Assembly: GCA_910583895.1 (NCBI GenBank)
Contig: CAJTYJ010000059.1
Location: 1 to 18,774 of the forward strand
Direction: 5' to 3'
DNA from: an uncultured Lachnospiraceae bacterium
Lineage (GTDB): Bacteria > Bacillota > Clostridia > Lachnospirales > Lachnospiraceae
Length of the DNA: 18,774 nt
Shown: positions 7,260 to 14,355 of the stretch, piece by piece
How positions within the stretch are numbered: the first letter of the stretch is position 1
How the letters are laid out: the number at the start of each line of letters is the position of its first letter
Program-made: the position numbers and the translations under genes
The notes under the pieces: generated by a model
What the model was told of the DNA's origin: nothing
What the model saw: only the letters and a program-made list of their open reading frames with translations
Databases searched by the model: none

Positions 7260-7275
7260 ATGAACGCGCGTACAT
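7260..7275. promoter_or_regulatory. Candidate LacI-family operator
   Basis: ATGAACGCGCGTACAT is a 16-bp palindrome with a central CG and only one mismatched pair (positions 4 and 13), the usual form of LacI/GalR-family operators. It begins a few bases after the predicted transcription start, where a bound repressor would block initiation. The LacI gene encoded in this operon is the obvious binder. It also matches the CcpA cre consensus TGWAANCGNTNWCA except at two positions, so CcpA binding is a weaker alternative. Confidence 0.7.
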
Positions 7276-7319
7276 ATCAAATAAAAATGTAACATGAATA
7301 GTGGATAAAGGAGGACACC

Positions 7320-8732
7320 ATGAGCTACAATTACTCAAAGATCGCAGAAGATGTGATCAAATGCATCGGCGGGCAGGAAAATATCAAGTCCGTGGCCCAC
7401 TGTGCAACACGTTTAAGAATCATCGTTGTGGATCGTGAGATCATCGACGAAGAAGGAATCGGCAATATCGAAGGCGCAAAGGGAACCTTTTTCACGGCAG
7501 GACAGTTTCAGATCATCTTCGGGACCGGACATGTAAACCGGGTCTATGATGAAGTGTTAAAGCACGGAATCAGCGAGACAACTGCCAGCGAAGCCAAAGA
7601 AGCAAAGATGGACGGAAAAAATCAGCTTCAGAAGGCCATTCGTACCTTCGGTGATGTGTTTGTTCCGGTTATCCCGGCCCTGGTGGCGACCGGTCTGTTT
7701 CTGGGTTTAAAAGGTGCACTTTTAAATAACAATTTCCTGTCTCTGCTGGGGATGAGTGTGGCGGATGTGCCTCAGACCTTCAGCGTACTGGTGGAAGTCC
7801 TGTCCGGGACGACCTTTGCTTTTCTTCCGGCCATTGTCTGCTGGTCCACCTTCCGGGTGTTCGGCGGCTCTCCGGTGCTGGGACTCATTCTCGGTCTGAT
7901 GCTGGTCAACGGTGCTCTGCCCAATGCCTATTCTGTGGCAGATCCATCCAGCGGCGTGACCCCTCTGTATCTGTTTGGCTTTATTCCCATCGTCGGTTAT
8001 CAGGGCAGTATCCTTCCGGCCTTTGTGGCAGGTGTGATCGGCAGCAAGCTGGAGAAAAAACTCCGCAAAACCGTGCCGGCCACCTTTGACTTTATGATCA
8101 CGCCGTTTCTCGTACTGCTGGTCATGCTGGTGCTGTCCCTGGTCGTAATCGGACCGCTTCTGCACGCCTTTGAAATCATTCTGCTGTCCGTGGTGGAAGC
8201 AGGACTGAATCTGCCGTTTGGACTGGGCGGAGCATTTGTGGGATTTTTCTGGTCCATCATCACCCTCACCGGTGTCCATCACATCTTCAATATGCTGGAG
8301 ATCAGCCTGCTGGCCAGCACCGGGTTCAATCCTTTTAATGCCATCCTGTGCATGTGCGGATTCTCTTCCTCCGCGGTCTGTCTGGCCATCTCTTTAAAGG
8401 CGAAGAAAAAGGAGATCCGGGCCATCGGTCCAAGTGCCACGGCGTCCGCACTTCTGGGAATCGGAGAACCGGCGCTGTTCGGTGTGATTCTGCGCTATGG
8501 CTTAAAGCCGTTTATCTTAAGCTGCTGCGTCAACGGTGCGGCAGGCATGATCGCCATGCTTCTGGGCATGCAGGGAAGCGGCAACGGAATCACCACGATT
8601 CCGGGAATCCTTCTGTACATTTATTCCACAAACCAGCTGGTGATGTATGCACTTCTGGCAGCAGCAACCTTCGCATCCGCTTTTGCACTTACCTGGATGT
8701 TTGCAGTGCCGAAGGAAGTAATGGAAGAATGA
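7320..8732 (+). CDS. scrA: Sucrose-type PTS EIIBC permease (ScrA-like)
   Basis: This 470-residue membrane permease imports and phosphorylates a disaccharide. The EIIB domain is at the N-terminus (about 1-85), with the phosphorylated cysteine C28 in 'AHCATRLR' and the segment 'GQFQIIFGTGHVN' typical of sucrose EIIB. The EIIC domain (about 105-465) is about ten hydrophobic helices and includes 'FAFLPAIVCWSTFRVFGG', 'GFIPIVGYQGSILPAF' and the GIGEPALFG motif (E383). These closely match enterobacterial ScrA. There is no fused EIIA domain; a separate EIIA gene closes the operon. The product would be sucrose-6-phosphate. An AAAGGAGG ribosome binding site precedes the ATG. Related trehalose or beta-glucoside EIIBCs are the alternative, but the ScrB neighbour favours sucrose. 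Confidence 0.92.
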   Translation: MSYNYSKIAEDVIKCIGGQENIKSVAHCATRLRIIVVDREIIDEEGIGNIEGAKGTFFTAGQFQIIFGTGHVNRVYDEVLKHGISETTASEAKEAKMDGKNQLQKAIRTFGDVFVPVIPALVATGLFLGLKGALLNNNFLSLLGMSVADVPQTFSVLVEVLSGTTFAFLPAIVCWSTFRVFGGSPVLGLILGLMLVNGALPNAYSVADPSSGVTPLYLFGFIPIVGYQGSILPAFVAGVIGSKLEKKLRKTVPATFDFMITPFLVLLVMLVLSLVVIGPLLHAFEIILLSVVEAGLNLPFGLGGAFVGFFWSIITLTGVHHIFNMLEISLLASTGFNPFNAILCMCGFSSSAVCLAISLKAKKKEIRAIGPSATASALLGIGEPALFGVILRYGLKPFILSCCVNGAAGMIAMLLGMQGSGNGITTIPGILLYIYSTNQLVMYALLAAATFASAFALTWMFAVPKEVMEE

Positions 8733-8760
8733 TAACAGGACAGAAACGGAGAGATCGCGT

Positions 8761-10959
8761 ATGATCGGGATACTGGAAAAAGAAGCGGGAGAAAAACTGC
8801 TGTTTCTGAATACCTGCAGCACCTCTTTCGTGCTGCAGATTACAGAGAGCGGCTATGTGTTTGTGCCCTACTGGGGCGGAAGAATCGAATGTACAGATAT
8901 CCGGTATGTGATTTCAGATATCACCAGAGGCAGTTATCTGGCGGATGCCAACGGACAGAAAGATTTTAAACTGGAACAGATGCCCCAGATCTATCCGTCC
9001 CATGGATATTCCGATCTGCGGGAGCCAGCCTTCGCCTTTGCCTACGAGGACGGGTCCAGAATCACAGATCTGCGTTACCGGTCCCATCAGATCCACAGGA
9101 ACAAAAAGGAGCTGCCAGGGCTGCCGTCCGTGCGCCCGGCATACGACTGTGAAGTGCTGGAGCTTGTGCTGTACGATGAATTAAAGCAGATGGAAGTGAC
9201 GCTGACTTTCGGGGTCTATGAATCTCATGATGCCATCACCCAGTCAGTATCTGTGAAAAATGAAAGCAGGGAAACGGTCTGCATGGAAAAGCTGTGTTCG
9301 GCCAGCGTGGATCTGTTAAACAGTGATTTTGATCTTCTGCATCTGGCAGGGGCCTGGGCCAGAGAATTTCAGATCAAAAGACGCAGTCTGGCGCAGGGCA
9401 TGCAGTCTCTGGGCAGCACCCGGGGCGCCGGAGGGCACGGCCAGAATCCGTTTGCGGCGCTGATTTCTCCGGAGACGGACGAAGACCACGGGCTTGTCTA
9501 TGCCATGCATTTTGTGTACAGCGGCAATTTCCAGATCAGCGCGGAAGTGGATATGCATCAGAATACCCGTTTCCAGATGGGAATCCATCCCTTTGATTTT
9601 GCATGGACGCTGCTGCCGGGCGAAAGCTTTCAGGCACCGGAGGCGGTTATGGTCTATTCCGGACAGGGGCTGGGACGGATGTCCCGGATCTTCCATAAGC
9701 TGTACAGAGACTGTCTGATCCCCAGGCGGTATGCCCGCCGGGAGCGGCCGGTGCTTTTAAACAGCTGGGAAGCGAACTATTTTGATTTTCACAAAGAAAG
9801 CCTTGTGTCGCTGGCAGAAGAAGCGGCTCTGGTGGGTGCAGAGCTTTTCGTGCTGGACGACGGATGGTTTGGAAAACGCAACGACACCACGTCTTCCGTG
9901 GGAGACTGGGTGCCCAATCAGGAAAAGCTTGGGGGCTCTCTTCCGGAACTGATCCAGGAGATTGAAAAAAAGGGGATTGCCTTTGGACTCTGGTTTGAGC
10001 CGGAGATGGTATCTCCGGACAGCAGCCTGTACCGGGCGCATCCGGAGTGGGTGATGCAGGTGCAGGGCCGGAGGCTGGAAATGTCCAGAGACGAGTATGT
10101 TCTGGATCTGAGCAATCCGGCGGTGTGCGATTATATCATCGAAAGCATCAGCAGTATACTGAAAAGCTGCCATATTGTGTATGTGAAATGGGATATGAAC
10201 CGCAATTTCACCAATATGGGTTCGGTATATCTGCCCGCAGACCGCCAGAAGGAGCAGGCACACCGGTATATGCTTGGGCTGTACCGGGTGATGGAGACGC
10301 TGACGGGCATGTTTCCGGAGGTTCTCTTTGAAAGCTGTGCGGGCGGCGGCGGACGCTGTGATCCGGGGATGCTGTACTATATGCCGCAGGTGTGGATCAG
10401 CGACGATACCGACGCCATGGAGCGGCTCCGGATGCAGTACGGAAGCTCACTGATCTATCCGTCTCTGGTGATGGGATGCCATGTGTCGGAGATTCCCAAC
10501 CACCAGACCGGACGGCAGGAAAGTCTCAGGACCCGGACTGCCGTGGCCTCCTGGGGCAATCTGGGACTGGAACTGAATCTGAACCGGATTGATGAGAAAG
10601 AGAAGCGAAAGATTGCGAAGGAAGTGGCGTTTTACAAGAAGGTAAGACCCATCGTGCAGTTTGGAACGCTGTATCGTCTGAAGGGCCTTACGTCCGGAAA
10701 CGAATATGCCTGGATGCACGTCAGTGAAGATGAGAGTCAGGTGCTGTGCACGTATGTCCGGATGCTTGCCAGTCCCAATACGGTATCAAAAAGGCTGAAG
10801 CTGACCGGACTGTGTCCGGATGCCAGATATGAGGCGGAAGAGGACGGGCGGGTCTGGACCGGACGCGAGCTTATGAATGTGGGGCTTTCACCGGGAAAGA
10901 TCCGGACCGATGCGTATTCCAGACAGTGGCTGTTTCGCCGGGTGGAGGAAAGTAGATGA
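8761..10959 (+). CDS. GH36 alpha-galactosidase, cytosolic
   Basis: This 732-residue glycoside hydrolase family 36 enzyme releases terminal alpha-galactose from melibiose, raffinose or stachyose. The order is an N-terminal beta-sandwich (about 1-325), a catalytic barrel (about 326-640) and a C-terminal beta domain. Visible motifs are W336 in 'NSWEANYFDF', the galactose-binding D366-D367 in 'LDDGWF', nucleophile D478 in 'VKWDMNRN', the Gly-rich 'ESCAGGGGR', and acid/base D548 in 'WISDDTDA'. By memory these positions coincide with those of Geobacillus stearothermophilus AgaA (729 residues), so it belongs to the tetrameric bacterial subgroup. C533 replaces the phenylalanine I would expect in 'GGGGRFDPG'. 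There is no signal peptide, so its substrate must enter the cell. It starts 28 bases after scrA. Confidence 0.94.
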   Translation: MIGILEKEAGEKLLFLNTCSTSFVLQITESGYVFVPYWGGRIECTDIRYVISDITRGSYLADANGQKDFKLEQMPQIYPSHGYSDLREPAFAFAYEDGSRITDLRYRSHQIHRNKKELPGLPSVRPAYDCEVLELVLYDELKQMEVTLTFGVYESHDAITQSVSVKNESRETVCMEKLCSASVDLLNSDFDLLHLAGAWAREFQIKRRSLAQGMQSLGSTRGAGGHGQNPFAALISPETDEDHGLVYAMHFVYSGNFQISAEVDMHQNTRFQMGIHPFDFAWTLLPGESFQAPEAVMVYSGQGLGRMSRIFHKLYRDCLIPRRYARRERPVLLNSWEANYFDFHKESLVSLAEEAALVGAELFVLDDGWFGKRNDTTSSVGDWVPNQEKLGGSLPELIQEIEKKGIAFGLWFEPEMVSPDSSLYRAHPEWVMQVQGRRLEMSRDEYVLDLSNPAVCDYIIESISSILKSCHIVYVKWDMNRNFTNMGSVYLPADRQKEQAHRYMLGLYRVMETLTGMFPEVLFESCAGGGGRCDPGMLYYMPQVWISDDTDAMERLRMQYGSSLIYPSLVMGCHVSEIPNHQTGRQESLRTRTAVASWGNLGLELNLNRIDEKEKRKIAKEVAFYKKVRPIVQFGTLYRLKGLTSGNEYAWMHVSEDESQVLCTYVRMLASPNTVSKRLKLTGLCPDARYEAEEDGRVWTGRELMNVGLSPGKIRTDAYSRQWLFRRVEESR

Positions 10960-10988
10960 TTGACTATTGAGGATGAATCTTCTAAAAT
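10960..10988 (+). promoter_or_regulatory. Internal promoter before the LacI gene
   Basis: TTGACT (10960-10965) and TAAAAT (10983-10988) are 17 bases apart, directly after the alpha-galactosidase stop codon. Transcription from here (start near 10995) would supply the regulator and the two genes after it independently of the main promoter. No LacI-type palindrome is seen at this promoter. Confidence 0.55.
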
Positions 10989-11010
10989 AGATGCAGAAAT
11001 GCTCCGGGCA

Positions 11011-11055
11011 GTGTCCGAAGGGAAGGTGCGGCGGCACCCCTGACCGGACGGACAC
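11011..11055 (+). promoter_or_regulatory. Nested hairpin in the LacI leader
   Basis: An outer stem GTGTCCG (11011-11017) / CGGACAC (11049-11055) encloses an inner hairpin GGTGC (11025-11029) / GCACC (11034-11038) with a 4-base loop. Both stems are perfect. No T-run follows, so it is not a simple terminator. It could stabilise or process the polycistronic RNA, or lower read-through from the upstream genes. Confidence 0.4.
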
Positions 11056-11088
11056 GGACGGAAATGTTTTAGAAGGATGTGAATCAAT

Positions 11089-12096
11089 ATGGCAGCAAGT
11101 ATGCAGGACGTTGCAGAAAAGGCAGGCGTCTCCCGGGCGACGGTGTCCCGGGTGCTCTCCAATCATCCGTCTGTGACGGCGGCAACCAGAAAGAATGTGC
11201 TGAACTGGGTGGAGAAGCTGGGCTATGAGCCGAATCTGATCGCGCAGAGTCTGGCCGGGAACAGTACCAGTCTGATCGGAGTCATGGTCCCGGAGATCGC
11301 CTATCCCTTTTTCAGCGAAATTATAGAAGCAATTGAAAATCAGGCATTTTATGAAGGCTATAATGTCATCATCTGCAATACCAGACGCAGTCTGGAAAAA
11401 GAGCGGAATATCCTGACGGAATTAAAACAGCGGAAGGCGGATGGAATCATCGCGGTACCCGTATCTGCAGAGCAGAGCGCAGGCTCCTACAAAAGAGCCG
11501 GTCTTCCGGTTACCATGATTACAAAACGGGTGGAAGGATTCCATTCGGTCTTCATCAATCACTATGACGGCGGTGTACAGATGGCGAAACATTTTCTCAA
11601 CATGGGATTTCAGAAGATGGGGTATGTGGGGCCCATCTCCAGATCCACGTCCGCCAGAAAATACGCAGGATTCCGGGAGTATCTTCTGGCGAATCGGGCG
11701 GAAATCACAGACGTCATTGAATGCGATCCGCCGGAAAACATGAACGCCACCCAGGTATATGAGAACGTGAAAAAATATGCCAGGGACAACAGGATCCGAA
11801 GCGAAGTCTTTTTTACAAATGACGATATCACGGCCTGTGAGACCATGGCGGCGCTGATGGATCTTGGGTATTCCATTCCGCAGGATATCGCGGTGGCGGG
11901 GTTCGACAATTCGCTGCTGGCAAAAGAGGCGACACCGAAGCTGACGTCTTTGGCGCAGCCGCTGGAAGAGATCGGAAAGAAGGCGGTGGAGGTTCTTTTG
12001 GGACAGATCCGGCAGAAGACGGAACCACAGCTGTATGAACTGGAGACCCGGGTCGTGGCAAGGGCGTCTACCGTGAACTGGAGGTCCGCGCTGTAG
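11089..12096 (+). CDS. scrR: LacI-family transcriptional repressor (ScrR-like)
   Basis: This 335-residue regulator has an N-terminal LacI helix-turn-helix, 'MQDVAEKAGVSRATVSRVLS', with the hinge segment 'PNLIAQSLAG' near residue 50. A periplasmic-binding-protein-like sensor domain follows (about 60-330), with 'GVMVPEIAYPFFSEI' and 'DIAVAGFDNSLLA'. It lies inside the operon between alpha-galactosidase and ScrB and should repress the main promoter through the palindrome at 7260-7275. The ligand is probably a sugar or sugar phosphate from sucrose or alpha-galactoside catabolism. An AGAAGGATGTG ribosome binding site precedes the ATG, and a promoter appears to precede it at 10960. The symbol is by context. 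Confidence 0.9.
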   Translation: MAASMQDVAEKAGVSRATVSRVLSNHPSVTAATRKNVLNWVEKLGYEPNLIAQSLAGNSTSLIGVMVPEIAYPFFSEIIEAIENQAFYEGYNVIICNTRRSLEKERNILTELKQRKADGIIAVPVSAEQSAGSYKRAGLPVTMITKRVEGFHSVFINHYDGGVQMAKHFLNMGFQKMGYVGPISRSTSARKYAGFREYLLANRAEITDVIECDPPENMNATQVYENVKKYARDNRIRSEVFFTNDDITACETMAALMDLGYSIPQDIAVAGFDNSLLAKEATPKLTSLAQPLEEIGKKAVEVLLGQIRQKTEPQLYELETRVVARASTVNWRSAL

Positions 12097-12140
12097 GACC
12101 AATCAGCAGGCAGAGGATGACAGATGGCAGGAGCAGAAAT

Positions 12141-13550
12141 ATGAATGTATTGGCAAAGGTTCTGAAAAGACAGACAGAACTTGTGGAACAGTCGGCAGAT
12201 GGGAAAGACCGGTTCCGGCAGCGGTTTCATCTGATGCCGGTGACCGGCTGGCTCAATGATCCCAACGGGCTTTGCATGTTCCGGGGTGTCTGTCATGCAT
12301 TTTTTCAATATTCCCCCTTTGACGCCGAAGGCGGCCTCAAATTCTGGGGGCACTGCACCAGTGAAAACATGGTGGACTGGAAGCAGGAGGGCGTGGCTCT
12401 GTATCCGGATTCGCCTTATGACTGTCACGGCGTGTACTCCGGAAATGCGTTTCTTGAGGACGGCAGGATGTATCTCTACTATACCGGAAATATAAAACTG
12501 GACGGCGATTATGACTATATCCATGCGGGCAGAGAGGGCAATACGGTCCTGACGGTCAGCGAGGACGGGAAGACTTTTAAAGCCAAGAAGCTTCTGATGG
12601 GAAACGGTGATTATCCGGAGTCTGTGACCTGTCATGTGCGGGATCCCAAAGTATGGAAAGAAGGGGACCGCTATTACATGATCCAGGGGGCCAGAACAAT
12701 AGAAGATCAGGGTGTGGCGCTTTTGTTCGTCTCTCTGGATAAGGAGCACTGGACGTTTCTTCGTCAGGTGACCACCCGGGAAAAATTCGGTTATATGTGG
12801 GAGTGTCCAGAATATATGGAAGTCGGCGGGCAAAAAGTGCTGTCCGCTTCCGTGCAGGGACTGACAGGCGAAGCGTGGAAAGACCGGAATGTCTATCAGT
12901 CCGGCTATTTCTTCGTGGAAGGGTCTCTTCTGGGGGAATATGCGCTGTCAAAATACCGTCTGTGGGACTATGGCTTTGATTTTTATGCGCCTCAGAGCTT
13001 TTGGACGGAGGATGGCCGGCTGATTCAAATGGGCTGGATGGGAATGCCGGACTGCCCGGAGCATACGAATAAAACGCTGGAAGACGGCTGGCAGCACTGC
13101 TTTACCTTTCCGCGGGAGATTAAAAGGAAAGATGGCGTGCTTGTGCAAAATCCGGTGCGGGAACTGGAAGAAAAGAAAGAGCTGGCCTGCACGACCAGAG
13201 ACAGGCTGTGCAGGGAACAGGTACAGACCTTTGAAGTGGATGCAGAGCACATCACAGAGGAAGGATTTCGGGCAGTGCTGGCAAAAGAGCTGGTGCTGGA
13301 ATACCGGGAAGGCTTTTTCAGGATGTATTTTCTGCACACGGAAAAGGAGGGAGTCTCCGGAGGGAGAAAGATGCGGTGCGCGGAGCTTTCAAAGCTTCTG
13401 GACGTAAAGATTCTGGCGGATGTATCGTCTGTGGAGGTATTTATAAACGGCGGAGAGATCGTCTTTTCCACCAGATACTATCCGGATCTCTATCAGGTGG
13501 AAGTGGAGGCTTTGGGAGCAGAGCTTCGTTTTTGGAATATAAACTTGTGA
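12141..13550 (+). CDS. scrB: GH32 sucrose-6-phosphate hydrolase
   Basis: This 469-residue family GH32 enzyme hydrolyses sucrose-6-phosphate to glucose-6-phosphate and fructose in the cytoplasm. The five-bladed propeller carries all three signature motifs: WLNDPNG with nucleophile D40, 'VRDP' with the transition-state stabilising D168, and 'WECPEY' with the acid/base E221. A C-terminal beta-sandwich follows (about 330-469), including 'DVSSVEVFINGGEIVFSTR'. There is no signal peptide, which fits an intracellular PTS product. ATG 12141 is chosen because AGGAG (12129-12133) lies 7 bases before it; an in-frame ATG at 12117 has no properly spaced site. The gene begins 44 bases after the LacI stop. 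A plain sucrase or fructan hydrolase is possible, but the ScrA neighbour favours sucrose-6-phosphate. Confidence 0.92.
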   Translation: MNVLAKVLKRQTELVEQSADGKDRFRQRFHLMPVTGWLNDPNGLCMFRGVCHAFFQYSPFDAEGGLKFWGHCTSENMVDWKQEGVALYPDSPYDCHGVYSGNAFLEDGRMYLYYTGNIKLDGDYDYIHAGREGNTVLTVSEDGKTFKAKKLLMGNGDYPESVTCHVRDPKVWKEGDRYYMIQGARTIEDQGVALLFVSLDKEHWTFLRQVTTREKFGYMWECPEYMEVGGQKVLSASVQGLTGEAWKDRNVYQSGYFFVEGSLLGEYALSKYRLWDYGFDFYAPQSFWTEDGRLIQMGWMGMPDCPEHTNKTLEDGWQHCFTFPREIKRKDGVLVQNPVRELEEKKELACTTRDRLCREQVQTFEVDAEHITEEGFRAVLAKELVLEYREGFFRMYFLHTEKEGVSGGRKMRCAELSKLLDVKILADVSSVEVFINGGEIVFSTRYYPDLYQVEVEALGAELRFWNINL

Positions 13551-13581
13551 GGATAAAGATTATTAACAGGAGATTGAGAAA

Positions 13582-14088
13582 ATGGGATTTTTTAAAAAGA
13601 AAGAAAAAGAGGAACCCGTAAAAGAGTTAAAAGCGATGGTATCAGGCCGCGTGATTCCGGTTACGGAAGTGGCAGATCCGGTTTTTTCGTCAAAGGCGCT
13701 GGGAGACGGGATTGCAATCCGTCCTGACGGCCAGGTGATCACGGCACCATGCAGCGGAGAGATTTCCATGGTGGCGGAGACCGGCCATGCAGTGGGGATC
13801 ACGGTGAACAACGGGGCAGAGCTGCTGTTGCATATCGGACTGGATACGGTATCACTGAACGGAGAAGGATTCAAGGTGATGGTAAAACAGGGGAAGAAAG
13901 TAAAGCAGGGGGATGTACTGCTGGAGTTTGACAAAGCACTGGTGGAACAGAAAGGATTCGCCACAGACTGTATTATGATCGTGACCAATTCCGATGATCT
14001 TCCGGGTCTGAACCTGATCAGTGAAATAGATGCAGTACAGAACGAGACGGTAGTATGTACTTTTCAGGCAGACTGTAAGTATTGGTGA
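13582..14088 (+). CDS. PTS EIIA(Glc)-type phosphocarrier
   Basis: This 168-residue soluble phosphocarrier of the glucose/sucrose EIIA family (Crr-like) passes phosphate from HPr to the EIIB domain of the permease. The segment 'HIGLDTVSLNGEGF' contains the phosphorylated H84, and 'TGHAVGI' contains the partner active-site histidine H69, matching H90 and H75 of E. coli EIIA(Glc) by motif. The lysine/glutamate-rich N-terminus (1-17) is a flexible tail common in the family. In many Gram-positive sucrose systems this domain is fused to EIIBC; here it is a separate last gene. AGGAG lies 9 bases before the ATG. A terminator follows 45 bases later. It could also serve other Glc-family permeases that lack EIIA. 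Confidence 0.93.
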   Translation: MGFFKKKEKEEPVKELKAMVSGRVIPVTEVADPVFSSKALGDGIAIRPDGQVITAPCSGEISMVAETGHAVGITVNNGAELLLHIGLDTVSLNGEGFKVMVKQGKKVKQGDVLLEFDKALVEQKGFATDCIMIVTNSDDLPGLNLISEIDAVQNETVVCTFQADCKYW

Positions 14089-14132
14089 AAGATACGATTT
14101 GCACTGAAACGGCCCAAAGCCTGCTGTAATTG

Positions 14133-14186
14133 AAAAAGGATATCACTTGATCACCCTGACGGGATGGTTTTGTGGTGTCCTTTTTT
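14133..14186 (+). terminator. Strong terminator closing the sugar operon
   Basis: AAAAAGGATATCAC (14133-14146) pairs with GTGGTGTCCTTTTT (from 14172) along 14 pairs with two G-U wobbles. The intervening sequence contains a CCC/GGG inner hairpin, and a run of six T ends at 14186. The A-tract on the left would let it act in both directions. Confidence 0.85.
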
Positions 14187-14240
14187 GTATGCTGGGTCTG
14201 CTCTGCTTTGGCCATAACCGTCCATGCGCTTTCCTGTCTA

Positions 14241-14269
14241 TTGATTTTGCAATAAAATTGCGGTATATT
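14241..14269 (+). promoter_or_regulatory. Promoter of the AAA-ATPase/DUF1703 gene
   Basis: TTGATT (14241-14246) and TATATT (14264-14269) are 17 bases apart. The spacer contains a perfect inverted repeat, GCAAT (14249-14253) and ATTGC (14257-14261), which could be a repressor site. The predicted start near 14276 leaves a leader of about 80 bases. Confidence 0.6.
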
Positions 14270-14355
14270 TAAATAATCATAAAGTGACGGATTCAGGTAT
14301 TTTCACCAATTACAGGATTATGAGGGCATGAAAAAGAAAGGGTACAGGTGGCGGG

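Noticed and set aside
7260..7275. Palindrome read as a CcpA cre site
   Set aside because: Two conserved cre positions are mismatched, and the local LacI gene explains it better. CcpA remains a secondary possibility.
7251..7319. LicT/SacY-type antiterminator (RAT) and terminator in the scrA leader
   Set aside because: The leader of about 63 bases is too short, has no terminator hairpin, and the operon carries a LacI regulator, not a BglG-type one.
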